DNA of 64,000 bases from Sandaracinaceae bacterium (GTDB lineage: Bacteria > Myxococcota_A > Polyangia > Polyangiales > Sandaracinaceae): positions 62,001 through 126,000 of the forward strand of contig JAHBWG010000004.1 of NCBI GenBank assembly GCA_019637095.1, written 5' to 3'. Numbering within the stretch: the first letter of the stretch is position 1; every line of letters begins with the position of its first letter. The translations under genes were made by a program, and so were the position numbers. Of the stretch, positions 25,993-36,914 are shown piece by piece. The notes beneath the pieces are model-generated. The model was not told where the DNA came from, did no database searches, and saw only the letters and a program-made list of their open reading frames with translations.

Positions 25993-26913
25993 GTGGTCAA
26001 CCTGAGCGTCGTCATCCCCTCGTACAACGGGAGGGACGTCCTGCGACGGGCGCTGCGCAACCTCCGCGCGGAGGTGCCGGAGGCGGAGGTCGTCGTCGTC
26101 GACGGACGCTCGAGCGACGGCTCGGGCGACATGGTCGCCGCGGAGTTCCCCGAGGTGCGGCTCCACGAGTTCCCGAACTTCGGCTGGGGGCACGCGACCA
26201 ACCGCGGGCTGAGCCTGTCGAGGGGGCAGCACCTCTTGCTGCTCAACTCCGACGTGTTCGTCACGCGCGCCGCGATCCTGGCGATGCGGGACCGTCTCGC
26301 GGGCGACCGCGCGGTCGGTGCGGTCGGCCCCGTCCTCGTCGACGAAGAGGGCCGCCGCGAGAAGGTGTTCGGCCGCATCAACCTCCGCAACTACGTGCCC
26401 GCGCGCAGCGTCGAGCGGGTCGGCCTGCTCTCGGGCGCGTGCCTGATGACGCGCCGCGACGTGCTCGCGCAGGTCGGGGCGATCGACGAGCACTTCCACT
26501 TCTACAACGACGACACCGAGTGGTGCCTGCGCACCCGGCGCGCCGGCTTCCGGCTCGAGCGTGTGCCCCAGCGCGTGGTGCACGTCGGCGGCGCCTCGAC
26601 GCCGTCCTCGCCGCTCTACACGCTCGAGGCGCACCGCGGCTTCCTCTACATGATGAGCAAGCACTTTCCGCCGCACTACGCGGAGGTGGTGCGTCGCGCG
26701 ATGTGGGTGCGCGGCTTCGTCAACGCGCGCGTCGATCCGCGCCCGATGCACCGCGACATGTGGGCGCGGCTCGAGTCGATCACGCTCTCGGGCGACTACC
26801 TCGACTGCCCGTTCCCGCTCAGCGGTCGCGGCGTGACCGCGATCCCGACGAGCCCGCCCGCGAACGGCCGCGACGAGGCGGCGATCCTCGAGGTCCTCGA
26901 CGTCGCCGAGTGA
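25993..26913 (+). CDS. Family 2 glycosyltransferase
   Basis: A 306-residue GT-A fold enzyme. N-terminal LSVVIPSYNGRDVL, a nucleotide-sugar-binding DGRSSDGSG, the metal-site LLLNSDVF, and a late FHFYNDDTEWCLRTRRAG with WC-type acceptor motif are like rhamnosyltransferase or dTDP-sugar enzymes of this family. It is cytoplasmic, probably membrane-associated, in polysaccharide or glycolipid assembly. GTG at 25993 puts the domain at the very N-terminus. The downstream membrane protein follows without a gap. Confidence 0.87.
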   Translation: MVNLSVVIPSYNGRDVLRRALRNLRAEVPEAEVVVVDGRSSDGSGDMVAAEFPEVRLHEFPNFGWGHATNRGLSLSRGQHLLLLNSDVFVTRAAILAMRDRLAGDRAVGAVGPVLVDEEGRREKVFGRINLRNYVPARSVERVGLLSGACLMTRRDVLAQVGAIDEHFHFYNDDTEWCLRTRRAGFRLERVPQRVVHVGGASTPSSPLYTLEAHRGFLYMMSKHFPPHYAEVVRRAMWVRGFVNARVDPRPMHRDMWARLESITLSGDYLDCPFPLSGRGVTAIPTSPPANGRDEAAILEVLDVAE

Positions 26914-27019
26914 ACCGCCGCGCGCCGCGCCGCGCTGGCGCCGCGCGCTCTCGTGGGCGCTCCTCGCCGCCGGCGTCGCGCTGCTCGTCGCCCTCGTCCT
27001 CGAGGCGGGGCCGCGCGCG

Positions 27020-27865
27020 GTGTGGGACGCGCTCGTCTTGGCGGGCCCGTGGCTCCCGCTGATCCTGCTGTTCGACGCGGGCTGGTTCGTCGGCGAGGTC
27101 GTCGCGCACCGCGGGCTGCTCGAGGACGCGCGCGCTCGCATGCCGCTCGGCGCGCTCGCGCGCGCCAACCTCGCGGCGTACGCGCTCGTCGCGCTCGCGC
27201 CCCTCGGCAAGGCCGGCGCGGAGATCGCGCGCGCGCTCGCGGTGGCGCGCTACACGGGCGGCCCACGCGCGGTCGCCGCCGCGACGAACGTGCAAGCGGC
27301 GTCGCTGCTCGGCAACGCACTCGTCAGCGTCCCTTGCGCGCTCGCGGTCGGCGCGGCGCTCGGTCCGCGCTCGCCGCTCACGTGGCTCGTCGCGGGCAAC
27401 GGCGTGGTCACGCTCGCGCTCGGCGCCTCGGCGGTGCTGATGGCGCGCCGCGGTCGCCTCGGCGAGCGGCTCGCGCGCCGCTTCGTCGCGCTCGGGGTCG
27501 ACGGGCCGCGGCTCGACGAGGCGCTGCGCGTGCGGCGCCCGACGTTCGCGAGGGCGGTCGCGGCGACGTTCGCCGCGCGGCTCTCGCAGACGGCCCAGTA
27601 TGGCGTGATCCTGCTCGCGGTCGGTGGCGCGCTCGGGCTCGGGAGCGCCTTCGCGACCCAGGGCGTCCACCTCGTCGGCGCCGGCCTCGGGGACTTCGTG
27701 CCCGGTCAGCTCGGCGTGGTGGAGAGCGCGTACCGGTGGTTCGCCGACGCGCTCGCGCTCGCGCCCGCGCAGGCGCTCGCGGTCGGGCTCCTCGCCCGCG
27801 CGAGCTCGCTCCTGCTCGCCGCGCTCGCGCTCGGCGGGCTCGCCCTGTGGCGCGCGCCCACTTGA
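27020..27865 (+). CDS. Flippase-like membrane protein (UPF0104/LPG synthase TM-type), 5' end uncertain
   Basis: This 281-residue, multi-helix protein looks like the lysylphosphatidylglycerol synthase transmembrane/UPF0104 family (GAGLGDFVPGQLGVVESAYRWF near the C-terminus). The first in-frame start is GTG at 27020. The frame is open upstream and encodes another hydrophobic helix (26948-26998: SWALLAAGVALLVALVL) with no usable start codon. A GTGA overlap with the preceding GT2 stop exists at 26910 but in another frame. A single-base indel near 26913-26940 would join them. Its neighbours suggest a role in glycolipid or polysaccharide export. Confidence 0.6.
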   Translation: MWDALVLAGPWLPLILLFDAGWFVGEVVAHRGLLEDARARMPLGALARANLAAYALVALAPLGKAGAEIARALAVARYTGGPRAVAAATNVQAASLLGNALVSVPCALAVGAALGPRSPLTWLVAGNGVVTLALGASAVLMARRGRLGERLARRFVALGVDGPRLDEALRVRRPTFARAVAATFAARLSQTAQYGVILLAVGGALGLGSAFATQGVHLVGAGLGDFVPGQLGVVESAYRWFADALALAPAQALAVGLLARASSLLLAALALGGLALWRAPT

Positions 27866-27871
27866 GCGGTG

Positions 27872-28999
27872 TCAAAACGGCGTGCGGAATCCAACCTGCG
27901 AGAGGATCGCGTCGCCGAAGCGGCTCGTCTGGAACCAGTAGTTGAAGCTGAGGTCGAGCCACGAGCGCTCGAGGAACGCGAGCGGGGTGCGGCCGAGGAA
28001 CGACAGGCCGACGCGGAGCTGCACGCCCAGGAGGTGGCTGTGGAAGCTCTCCATCTTCTGGTCGGCGGTGAAGAAGCGCTCCGTCCCGTCGTACATCGGG
28101 TCGTAGAAGAACGACTCGGTCTGGTCGTAGTAGCGGTAGCGCAGGCGCACCACCGCGTCGCGGCCGATCATCTGGTAGACGCGGACCTCGGGGGTGATCG
28201 CGGCGACCTGCCAGTCGTCGAGGTAGGCCCGGTACATCAGGTGGAAGGCCGTCTGCGTCTCGGGGACGAAGTACGCGAGCCGTCCGTGCAGGGTGTGGCG
28301 CGAGCGGGTGTTCGGGTGCTGCTCGGGCACGAGGCCGTTCGCGACGGCGGCGCGCCGATACGCGTTCTGCAGGAACCCCCAGTTGTGGAGGAACGAGTAG
28401 CCCACCACCAGCGTCGCGACGGGCGAGAGCACCTGGTTGAGGGTGAGGCCCGCGTTGACGCCTTCGAGCTGTCCTTGGCGGCCGCGGTCGCTCAGATCGC
28501 GTCCGGTGTCGTCGACGCGCGGTGGACCGCCGCGCAGGACGGCGCCGACGTTGTCGTGGATGTAGGTGAGCGAGGCGCTCAGGATGGTGGAGCGGCGGTT
28601 GAGGGAGAGGGCGCCGTACGTGGTGATGCCGGTCGCGAAGTAGTCGGGCTCCTCGGAGAGGCGGCCGCTCGTGCCGAGCCGGAGCTGCGCGTCGCCGAGG
28701 TCGAACTCTCGGCTCACGCCGAGCATCCCCTGGTTGCGGATCTCGGTGAAGCGGATGTCCTCCTGCACGCCGGCGGCGAGGCTCGCGCTGGTGATCGCGT
28801 CGAGGAGGTACTCGGCGTCGATGCGCACGCCCTCGGGGGACTCGAGGCGCGCGCGCACCTCGGGCGCCATGACGCGGGTGGAGGTCTCCCAGTAGTAGTT
28901 CCCGCGCAGCTCGAGCGCGCCGGTCCACGTGCCGGAGGCTTCGTCGGCGAGGGCGGTCCCCGAGACGAACAGGACGCTGAGGAAGGCGAGCGCGCGCAT
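27872..28999 (-). CDS. DUF3570 outer-membrane beta-barrel protein
   Basis: A 375-residue protein with a cleavable signal (LAFLSVLFVSGTALA) followed by alternating beta-strands throughout and a C-terminal Phe (GFRTPF), as in outer-membrane barrels. RLRYRYYDQTESFFYDPMY fits DUF3570. The start at 28999 overlaps the DUF4266 stop by one base (TGATG), so the two are coupled. DUF3570 and DUF4266 proteins are known to be encoded together; their biochemical role is not established. Confidence 0.85.
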   Translation of the reverse strand: MRALAFLSVLFVSGTALADEASGTWTGALELRGNYYWETSTRVMAPEVRARLESPEGVRIDAEYLLDAITSASLAAGVQEDIRFTEIRNQGMLGVSREFDLGDAQLRLGTSGRLSEEPDYFATGITTYGALSLNRRSTILSASLTYIHDNVGAVLRGGPPRVDDTGRDLSDRGRQGQLEGVNAGLTLNQVLSPVATLVVGYSFLHNWGFLQNAYRRAAVANGLVPEQHPNTRSRHTLHGRLAYFVPETQTAFHLMYRAYLDDWQVAAITPEVRVYQMIGRDAVVRLRYRYYDQTESFFYDPMYDGTERFFTADQKMESFHSHLLGVQLRVGLSFLGRTPLAFLERSWLDLSFNYWFQTSRFGDAILSQVGFRTPF

Positions 29000-29220
29000 C
29001 AGTTGCAGCCGCAACCGCCGCCGGTGCTTCCGTGGCCGCCCGTCGCGCCCTCGCGCGAGTCGAAGACGTGCGCCTGGAAGTCGCCCTCGCCCTCTTCGCT
29101 CTCGGCGTTCATCGCCGGGGTGGTCAGGTACTCGCGCTCGTAGGGTGCGAGCGTGACGCAGCCACCGAGCGCGGTGACGAGCAAGAGCGGGAGCAGCCGG
29201 ATGGGGAAGCCTCGGGACAT
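28999..29220 (-). CDS. DUF4266 small lipoprotein with GGGCGCN terminus
   Basis: A 73-residue lipoprotein: LGGC lipobox at Cys21 after a short signal, then VTLAPYEREYLTTPAM and a histidine (AHVFDSREGATGG), ending GGGCGCN. This is the DUF4266 architecture. The terminal Cys pair may be a ligand or redox site. It is immediately upstream of, and coupled to, the DUF3570 barrel. Confidence 0.88.
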   Translation of the reverse strand: MSRGFPIRLLPLLLVTALGGCVTLAPYEREYLTTPAMNAESEEGEGDFQAHVFDSREGATGGHGSTGGGCGCN

Positions 29221-29254
29221 CGCGGCGGGAGCGTAGCCGCCGAGGGCCGAAGCG

Positions 29255-30913
29255 TCACGGCGTGAGCGTGACGGATCCCGTGGTGGTCAGCGCGCTGGCG
29301 GCGCTGGGGTAGAACGTACCCCCGGCGATCGAGAGGCCGCCGGTGTGTGCGTTGATGCGAAGGCGCCCGGCGCCGCCGCCGCCGCCGCCGCCGTTCTGGG
29401 CGCCGGCGCCGTTCTGTCCGTTCCCGCCGCTCGCGTCCGAGCCCGCGCCGCCCGCGCCGCCGTTCGAGCCCCCGGGCCCACCGGGGGCGGGGACCGGATC
29501 CGCGCTGCCGTCGGTGCCGCTGTAGACGTTTGGACTGCACAGGTTGCAGCGCGCGCCCGCGCCGCCGCCGCCACCGTTCGCCGCGACGGTGCCCGTGACG
29601 CGGACGGTCCGGCCCTCGATCAGGACGGCGCCGCCGGAGCCCGCGCCCGCGCCCGCGCCGGAGTCGGCGGTCGTCCAGCCCGTGCTGCCGCCCTCGCCGG
29701 CGGCGCCGCTCGCGTCGATGAGCCCCGTCACCTCGACCTCGCCGCCGCAGGTGAGCTGGACCGCGCCGCCACCCGCGCCGCCGCGTCCGCCGTCGTTGTC
29801 GGCGCCCGCGCCGCCCCCCGAGCCCGCGTGGAGCGGGACCAAGCTCGGCGTGCCGTAGATGCCCCCCACGAGGCCACCGCCGCTCGAGCCGCCCTGGCCG
29901 CCGAGCGAGCCGAAGCCGGCGCCACCTCCGCCCGCGTCGTTGGCGCCGGTGCCGACCGCGCCGCCGCCGCCCGCGCCGCCGCCCGTGCCCGCGGCGCCGC
30001 TGCGGTTGCCGCCGCTGCCCGCGCCCGCGGCGCCGACGCGGCCGCTCCCGCTCACGTCGATCGTGCCCGCGATGGTGCAGTCCCCGCTGACCAGGAGGAC
30101 GAGCGCGCGCGTGCCCGTCGCGGCGATCCGCCCGCCGTTGGCCACGCTGAGTGAGCCCATCGCGAACACGCCGAGGGCGACGCCTCCCGCGGGAGAGGAG
30201 CCGAGCGGCTGGAACAGGATCCCGCTCGTCGCATCGAGCCCGGTGCCGGCGGCGCGCACCGCGACGCCGTCCGAGCGCGTGATCGCGCCGTTGCCGGTGT
30301 TGAAGGTCATCGTCACGCCCGACGGAACCAGGCCCGCGTGCGTCCCCGCGTCGAGCGCGACGCGCGTGCCCACGTTGGACGGGACGAGCGCGCGGCACGT
30401 CGCGGCGGCGCAGCCGAACGGGCAGGGGATGCTGCTCACCGTGCCGTCGGCGGCGCAGGTGACGAGCGCGTCGCCGACGCAGCTCGTGCCGACCGGCGCG
30501 CAGCCCGCGTCGTCGGGTCCGGCGTCCGAGCCCGCGTCGTCGGGCCCGGCGTCCGTCCCCGCGTCGTCGGGCCCGGCGTCCATACCGGCGTCCACACCCG
30601 CGTCGTCGGGCCCGGCGTCCGAGCCCGCGTCCTCGGGGCCCGCGTCGTCGCTGCCGGCGTCCATGCCCGCGTCGTCGGTGCTCGCGTCCATGCCCGCGTC
30701 CACGGGGCCAGCGTCTTCGGGCCCGGCGTCGCGCGGGCCAGCGTCTTCGGGCCCGGCGTCGTCGTCGCCGCCGTCGCCGCCGCCCGCGTCGCTCGACCCT
30801 GCGTCTCGCATCGGGCCCGCGTCCTGGACCCCGGGTGCGGTCCCGCTCCGGTCGAGGATGCAGCCGGAGAGCAGCGTGGCGAGGACGAGGACCGGGACGG
30901 CGGCCGACTTCAT
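29255..30913 (-). CDS. Gly-rich cell-surface lipoprotein with DAG repeats
   Basis: A 552-residue lipoprotein: lipobox LLSGC with Cys18. Residues about 30-140 are an Asp-Ala-Gly/Pro repeat tract (DAGPDDAG and variants, around twenty units). A short disulfide-type domain follows (CAPVGTSCVGDALVTCAADG..CPFGCAAATC). The rest is Gly/Ala-rich with parallel-beta-like repeats (GGGGGAGARC, GGAGGAGSDASGG). The sequence suggests an extended surface stalk carrying a beta-helical head. Function unknown. The larger open frame upstream is antisense or shadow sequence and was not used. Confidence 0.75.
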   Translation of the reverse strand: MKSAAVPVLVLATLLSGCILDRSGTAPGVQDAGPMRDAGSSDAGGGDGGDDDAGPEDAGPRDAGPEDAGPVDAGMDASTDDAGMDAGSDDAGPEDAGSDAGPDDAGVDAGMDAGPDDAGTDAGPDDAGSDAGPDDAGCAPVGTSCVGDALVTCAADGTVSSIPCPFGCAAATCRALVPSNVGTRVALDAGTHAGLVPSGVTMTFNTGNGAITRSDGVAVRAAGTGLDATSGILFQPLGSSPAGGVALGVFAMGSLSVANGGRIAATGTRALVLLVSGDCTIAGTIDVSGSGRVGAAGAGSGGNRSGAAGTGGGAGGGGAVGTGANDAGGGGAGFGSLGGQGGSSGGGLVGGIYGTPSLVPLHAGSGGGAGADNDGGRGGAGGGAVQLTCGGEVEVTGLIDASGAAGEGGSTGWTTADSGAGAGAGSGGAVLIEGRTVRVTGTVAANGGGGGAGARCNLCSPNVYSGTDGSADPVPAPGGPGGSNGGAGGAGSDASGGNGQNGAGAQNGGGGGGGAGRLRINAHTGGLSIAGGTFYPSAASALTTTGSVTLTP

Positions 30914-30948
30914 CTGGGCTCTACACAGTCGCGCGCTGCTCCGAGATG

Positions 30949-32991
<2,043 letters not shown>

Positions 32992-33049
32992 GCGCGGGGT
33001 CTATCACGGCTCCCGCCCGGCGCGCCTTCGGGCTATGAGGAGGGCGCCG

Positions 33050-33856
33050 ATGCAGATGCGCGCCGGGATCTATCGGGTGCTGCGGGTCGTCGTGGTCGGC
33101 GCGGCGGCGCTGCTCGCGTATCGCTGGCTCGCGCCGATGGGGCTCGGGTGGCTGGTGCTCGCCATCGCGGGGCTCGCGGCCGCGGGCTGGCTCGGCTACG
33201 TCGGGTGGCGCGCGCGGCGCGAGCGGGCGCTCGACGCGCTCGCCGATCGCGCCGCCGTCGCGGTGCTCGACCCGCCGGCGCGGCCGGGGGCGATCCGCGA
33301 GCTGACGGCGGCGTGCGCGCGTGCGCGCGGGCGACGACCTGCGGAGCACGCGCGGCTGACGCTCGTGCTCGCGACGCTGCTCGAGGCGGACGGCGACGCG
33401 GAGGGCGCGCTCGAGGCGCTCGCGGAGGTCGGCGGCGAGGGGCTCGCGCCGCCGCTGCGGGCGATCGTCCGGCACGCGCGCGCGGTCGCGCACCTGTCGT
33501 CGGGAGACCCAGAGGCGGCGCGTGCGGCGCTCGACGCGGGCGCGGAGCCGTCGGGGGACGCGGGAGTCGAGCTGCGGATCCGGCTCCTGCGCGGGGTCAT
33601 CGCGGCGGAGACCGGGGATCCGGCCGAGGCCCGCCGCGTCGCGGAGGAGGCGCGCGAGGAGGCCCTCGACGACGAGGATCTGCGCGTCGAGGCACGCGTG
33701 CTCGAGGCGGTCGCGCTCGACGCGGCGGGCGAGGGCGCCGAGGCGGTCGCGCGGATGCGCCGGCTCGGCGACGAGATGCTCGACGTGCTCTCGGTGCTCG
33801 GGCTGCCGCGCGTGCGTGCGCTCGCGACGCGCGCGCTCGCGGCGAGCACCGAGTGA
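33050..33856 (+). CDS. Membrane protein with TPR-like repeats
   Basis: A 268-residue protein: two hydrophobic helices at residues 8-55 (VVVVGAAALLAYRWLA and WLVLAIAGLAAAGWLGYVGW) followed by an Ala/Glu/Arg-rich helical region patterned like TPRs (LATLLEADGDAEGALEALAEVG). ATG at 33050 has a perfect AGGAGG six bases upstream and was chosen over an ATG at 33035. It is divergent from uvrB, 58 bp away. Function unknown; a scaffold role is likely for the fold. Confidence 0.72.
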   Translation: MQMRAGIYRVLRVVVVGAAALLAYRWLAPMGLGWLVLAIAGLAAAGWLGYVGWRARRERALDALADRAAVAVLDPPARPGAIRELTAACARARGRRPAEHARLTLVLATLLEADGDAEGALEALAEVGGEGLAPPLRAIVRHARAVAHLSSGDPEAARAALDAGAEPSGDAGVELRIRLLRGVIAAETGDPAEARRVAEEAREEALDDEDLRVEARVLEAVALDAAGEGAEAVARMRRLGDEMLDVLSVLGLPRVRALATRALAASTE

Positions 33857-33868
33857 CGCGTGTCGAAG

Positions 33869-33895
33869 ACTGTCGACCGATCGAGCGCCCGCGCG
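33869..33895 (+). repeat. Dispersed intergenic repeat, copy A
   Basis: CTGTCGACCGATCGAGCGCC with flanks lies between two convergent genes. It matches copies at 50622 and 52742. In copies A and B a second shared block (CCGAAGAC followed by TCA) ends on the stop codon of the next minus-strand gene. Confidence 0.5.
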
Positions 33896-33931
33896 ACCCA
33901 CCCCACCCTCGAGGCCGGCGGTGCCGAAGAC

Positions 33932-35026
33932 TCACCCGTGCGCGCGCCGGAGCTCGTCCATGAGCTCGGCGAGCGCGTCGACCCACGCCTCCTCGACGAA
34001 GTCGTAGAGGCTCGCGCGCAGGCCGCCGACGCTGCGGTGCCCCTTGAGGCCCACCATGGAGCGCGCGCTCGCCTCGGCGAGGAAGCGCTGCTCGAGCTCC
34101 TCGGTCGGCAGGCGCCACACCACGTTCATCCGCGAGCGCGACGCGGGCTCGACGGGGCAGCGGAAGAAGTCCGGGTGTGCGTCGATCAGCGCGTAGAGCC
34201 GGCTCGACTTGCGCTCGGCCGCGGCGGCCATCGCCTCGACCCCGCCGCGCGCCTCGAGCACGGCGAGCGTGTTGCGAAGCATGTAGATCGCGAAGCAGGG
34301 CGGCGTGTTCCAGAGCGAGTCGGTCTTGGCGAACGAGCGGTATCGGAACACCTCCGGGATGTCGTCGCGCCCCGCCTCGACGAGGCTCTTCTGCACGATC
34401 ACCACCGTCACGCCCGCGGGGCCGACGTTCTTCTGCGCGCCCGCGTAGATCAGGCCGAAGCGCGAGACGTCGATCGGGCGGCTCGCGAGGTCGCTCGTCA
34501 TGTCGGCGACGAGCGGGACCGCGCCGGTGTCCGGGTAGCTCGCCCACTGGGTACCGAAGAGCGTGTTGTTGCTCGTGAGGTGGACGTAGGCGGCGCTCGG
34601 GTCGAGGTCGAGGGTGTCGGGGATCCGCGTGAAGCGGCCGTCGTGTTCGGTGTTCGCCGCGGCGCGCGCGGTCCCGATCAGGCGCGCCTCGGCGAGCGCC
34701 TGCTTGGCCCAGGTCCCGGTGACGAGGTAGTCGGCGCTCGCCCCGGGCGAGAGGAGGTTCATCGGGACCATCGCGAACTGCTGGCGCGCGCCGCCTTGCA
34801 GGAGGAGCACGTCGTAGTCGTCGGGCACGCCCAGCACGCGGCGGATCAGGTCCATCGCCTCGTGGTGGACGGCCTCGTACGCCTTGCCGCGGTGGCTGTG
34901 CTCCATGATCGACATGCCGGTGCCGGCGAAGTCGCAGAGCTCGCGCTGCGCGCGCTCGAGCGCCTCGAGCGGCAGCGCCGCGGGGCCCGCGTTGAAGTTG
35001 ATCGCGCGTCGGGGGGAGTCGGTCAT
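33932..35026 (-). CDS. serC: Phosphoserine aminotransferase
   Basis: A 364-residue PLP aminotransferase of the second step of serine synthesis, also acting in PLP synthesis in some bacteria. It starts with NFNAGPAALP. GGARQQFAMVPMNLL and the Schiff-base lysine in IYAGAQKNVGPAGV are family signatures, and RSRMNVVWRL is near the C-terminus. It is divergent from thrS over a 52-bp intergenic space. Confidence 0.96.
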   Translation of the reverse strand: MTDSPRRAINFNAGPAALPLEALERAQRELCDFAGTGMSIMEHSHRGKAYEAVHHEAMDLIRRVLGVPDDYDVLLLQGGARQQFAMVPMNLLSPGASADYLVTGTWAKQALAEARLIGTARAAANTEHDGRFTRIPDTLDLDPSAAYVHLTSNNTLFGTQWASYPDTGAVPLVADMTSDLASRPIDVSRFGLIYAGAQKNVGPAGVTVVIVQKSLVEAGRDDIPEVFRYRSFAKTDSLWNTPPCFAIYMLRNTLAVLEARGGVEAMAAAAERKSSRLYALIDAHPDFFRCPVEPASRSRMNVVWRLPTEELEQRFLAEASARSMVGLKGHRSVGGLRASLYDFVEEAWVDALAELMDELRRAHG

Positions 35027-35078
35027 GCGGCGGAGCCTACTCGATCGGCCCTGCGCGGGTCATACTGCGCGCCCTTCC

Positions 35079-36905
35079 ATGCAAGAGCCTCACGAGAACG
35101 ACAAGCTGCACCGCATCCGCCACAGCCTCGCGCACGTCCTGGCGCAGGCCGTCCTCGAGCTGCGACCCGGCTCCACGCTCGGCTTCGGCCCCGCGATCGC
35201 CGACGGCTTCTACTACGACTTCATCCTCTCGGCGCCGATCACCGAGGACGACTTCCCCGCGCTCGAGAAGACGATGAAGCACATCATCGGCGCCGGGCAG
35301 AAGTTCGAGCGCGAGGACCTGCCGGGGCCCGAGGCGCTCGCCCGCATCGAGGCGATGAACGAGCCCTACAAGCGCGAGTACGCCGAGGAGCTCCTGACGC
35401 GAGAGGGCGTCGAGTCCCTCTCGTTCTACACGAACGGGCCGTTCCTCGACATGTGCGAGGGGCCGCACGTCGCGAACACGCGCGAGCTCCCGAAGGGCGG
35501 GTTCAAGCTGCGCTCGGTCGCCGGCGCGTATTGGCGGGGCAACTCCGACAACGCGATGATGACGCGCATCTACGCGTGGGCCTTCGAGAGCAAGGAGGAG
35601 CTCGAGGCGCACGTGAAGGCCCACAAGGAGGCCCTCGAGCGCGACCACAAGAAGCTCGGCAAGGAGCTCGACCTGTTCGTCATCGACGACGTGATCGGCA
35701 AGGGCCTGCCGCTCTGGCTCCCGAACGGGACGGTCGTCCGCGAAGAGATCGAGAAGCTCATGAAGGAGCTCGAGTTCGCGGGCGGCTACCAGCGGGTCGC
35801 GACGCCGCACCTCGCGAAGACCGACCTCTACCGCCAGACCGGCCACCTCCCCTACTACGCCGAGGGGATGTATCCCTTCATGGAGCTCAAGGAGCAGGGC
35901 GAGGACGGCGCGGAGGTCGTCCGCGAGACGTACGTGCTGCGCCCGATGAACTGCCCGCACCACCACCGCGTGTTCGGCGCGCGGCTGCGGAGCTATCGCG
36001 ACCTGCCGCTGCGGCTCGCCGAGTACGGGCAGGTCTATCGGTTCGAGGACTCCGGCGCGCTCAGCGGCCTCTTGCGCGTCCGCGGGATGTGCATGAACGA
36101 CGCGCACATCTACTGCACCGAGGAGCAGATCAAGGAGGAGTTCCTCGCGGTCATGCGGCTGCACGAGGACCTCTACCGGATCCTCGGGCTGCGCGAGTAC
36201 CACCTGCGCTTCTCGACGTGGGACCCGGACGACCCGAAGGGCAAGCAGAAGTACGTCGACAACCCGGCGGCGTGGCAGAAGACGCAGGAGCTCGTCTACG
36301 CGGCGATGCTCGACTCGGGCATCCCGTTCGAGGACGGCAAAGGCGAGGCGGCGTTCTACGGCCCGAAGATCGACGTGCAGTTCCGCACCGTCACCGGCCG
36401 CGAGGAGACGGCGAGCACCAACCAGCTCGACTTCGCCGTGCCGCCGCGCCTCGGGCTCACCTATCGCGGCGCCGACAACGGCGAGCACCACCCCTACTGC
36501 ATCCACCGCGCGCCGGCGGGCACGCACGAGCGCTTCGTCGCGTTCCTCATCGAGCACTTCGGCGGCGCGTTCCCGACCTGGCTCGCGCCGGTGCAGGTGC
36601 GGGTGATCCCGGTCGCCGACGCGTTCACCGACTACGCCGAGGCGATCGTGGCGCGCCTGCGCAAGCACTTCGTGCGCGCGGAGCTCGATGGCTCGAGCGA
36701 GACGATGGGCAAGAAGATCCGGATCGCGTCGACCGAGAAGGTCCCGAACGTGCTCGTCGTGGGCGAGCGCGAGAAGCAAGACGCGACGGTGACGCTGCGC
36801 CGCTACGGCTCGCGCGATCAGAGCACGCTCTCGCTCGACGCGTTCGAGCAAGACCTCTTGCGCCGCATCCGCGAGCGCGAGCTCGACCGCGCCGACTGGA
36901 CCTGA
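35079..36905 (+). CDS. thrS: Threonyl-tRNA synthetase lacking the TGS domain
   Basis: A 608-residue class II synthetase. It begins directly with the editing-domain region: RIRHSLAHVLAQAVLEL, with FDMCEGPHV-like LDMCEGPHVANT. Core motifs follow: motif 2 AEYGQVYRFEDSGALSGLLRVRGM, RPMNCPHHH zinc site, and motif 3 near YCIHRAPAGTHERF. The C-terminal anticodon domain (VRVIPVAD) is complete. The about 60-residue N-terminal TGS domain of typical bacterial ThrRS is missing; no room for it exists before the 35079 start. Confidence 0.95.
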   Translation: MQEPHENDKLHRIRHSLAHVLAQAVLELRPGSTLGFGPAIADGFYYDFILSAPITEDDFPALEKTMKHIIGAGQKFEREDLPGPEALARIEAMNEPYKREYAEELLTREGVESLSFYTNGPFLDMCEGPHVANTRELPKGGFKLRSVAGAYWRGNSDNAMMTRIYAWAFESKEELEAHVKAHKEALERDHKKLGKELDLFVIDDVIGKGLPLWLPNGTVVREEIEKLMKELEFAGGYQRVATPHLAKTDLYRQTGHLPYYAEGMYPFMELKEQGEDGAEVVRETYVLRPMNCPHHHRVFGARLRSYRDLPLRLAEYGQVYRFEDSGALSGLLRVRGMCMNDAHIYCTEEQIKEEFLAVMRLHEDLYRILGLREYHLRFSTWDPDDPKGKQKYVDNPAAWQKTQELVYAAMLDSGIPFEDGKGEAAFYGPKIDVQFRTVTGREETASTNQLDFAVPPRLGLTYRGADNGEHHPYCIHRAPAGTHERFVAFLIEHFGGAFPTWLAPVQVRVIPVADAFTDYAEAIVARLRKHFVRAELDGSSETMGKKIRIASTEKVPNVLVVGEREKQDATVTLRRYGSRDQSTLSLDAFEQDLLRRIRERELDRADWT

Positions 36906-36914
36906 GCGGCGCGC

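Noticed and set aside
30498-30815. Possible CRISPR-like tandem repeat
   Set aside because: Repeats are in-frame, codon-sized DAG units of a lipoprotein without spacers of constant size.
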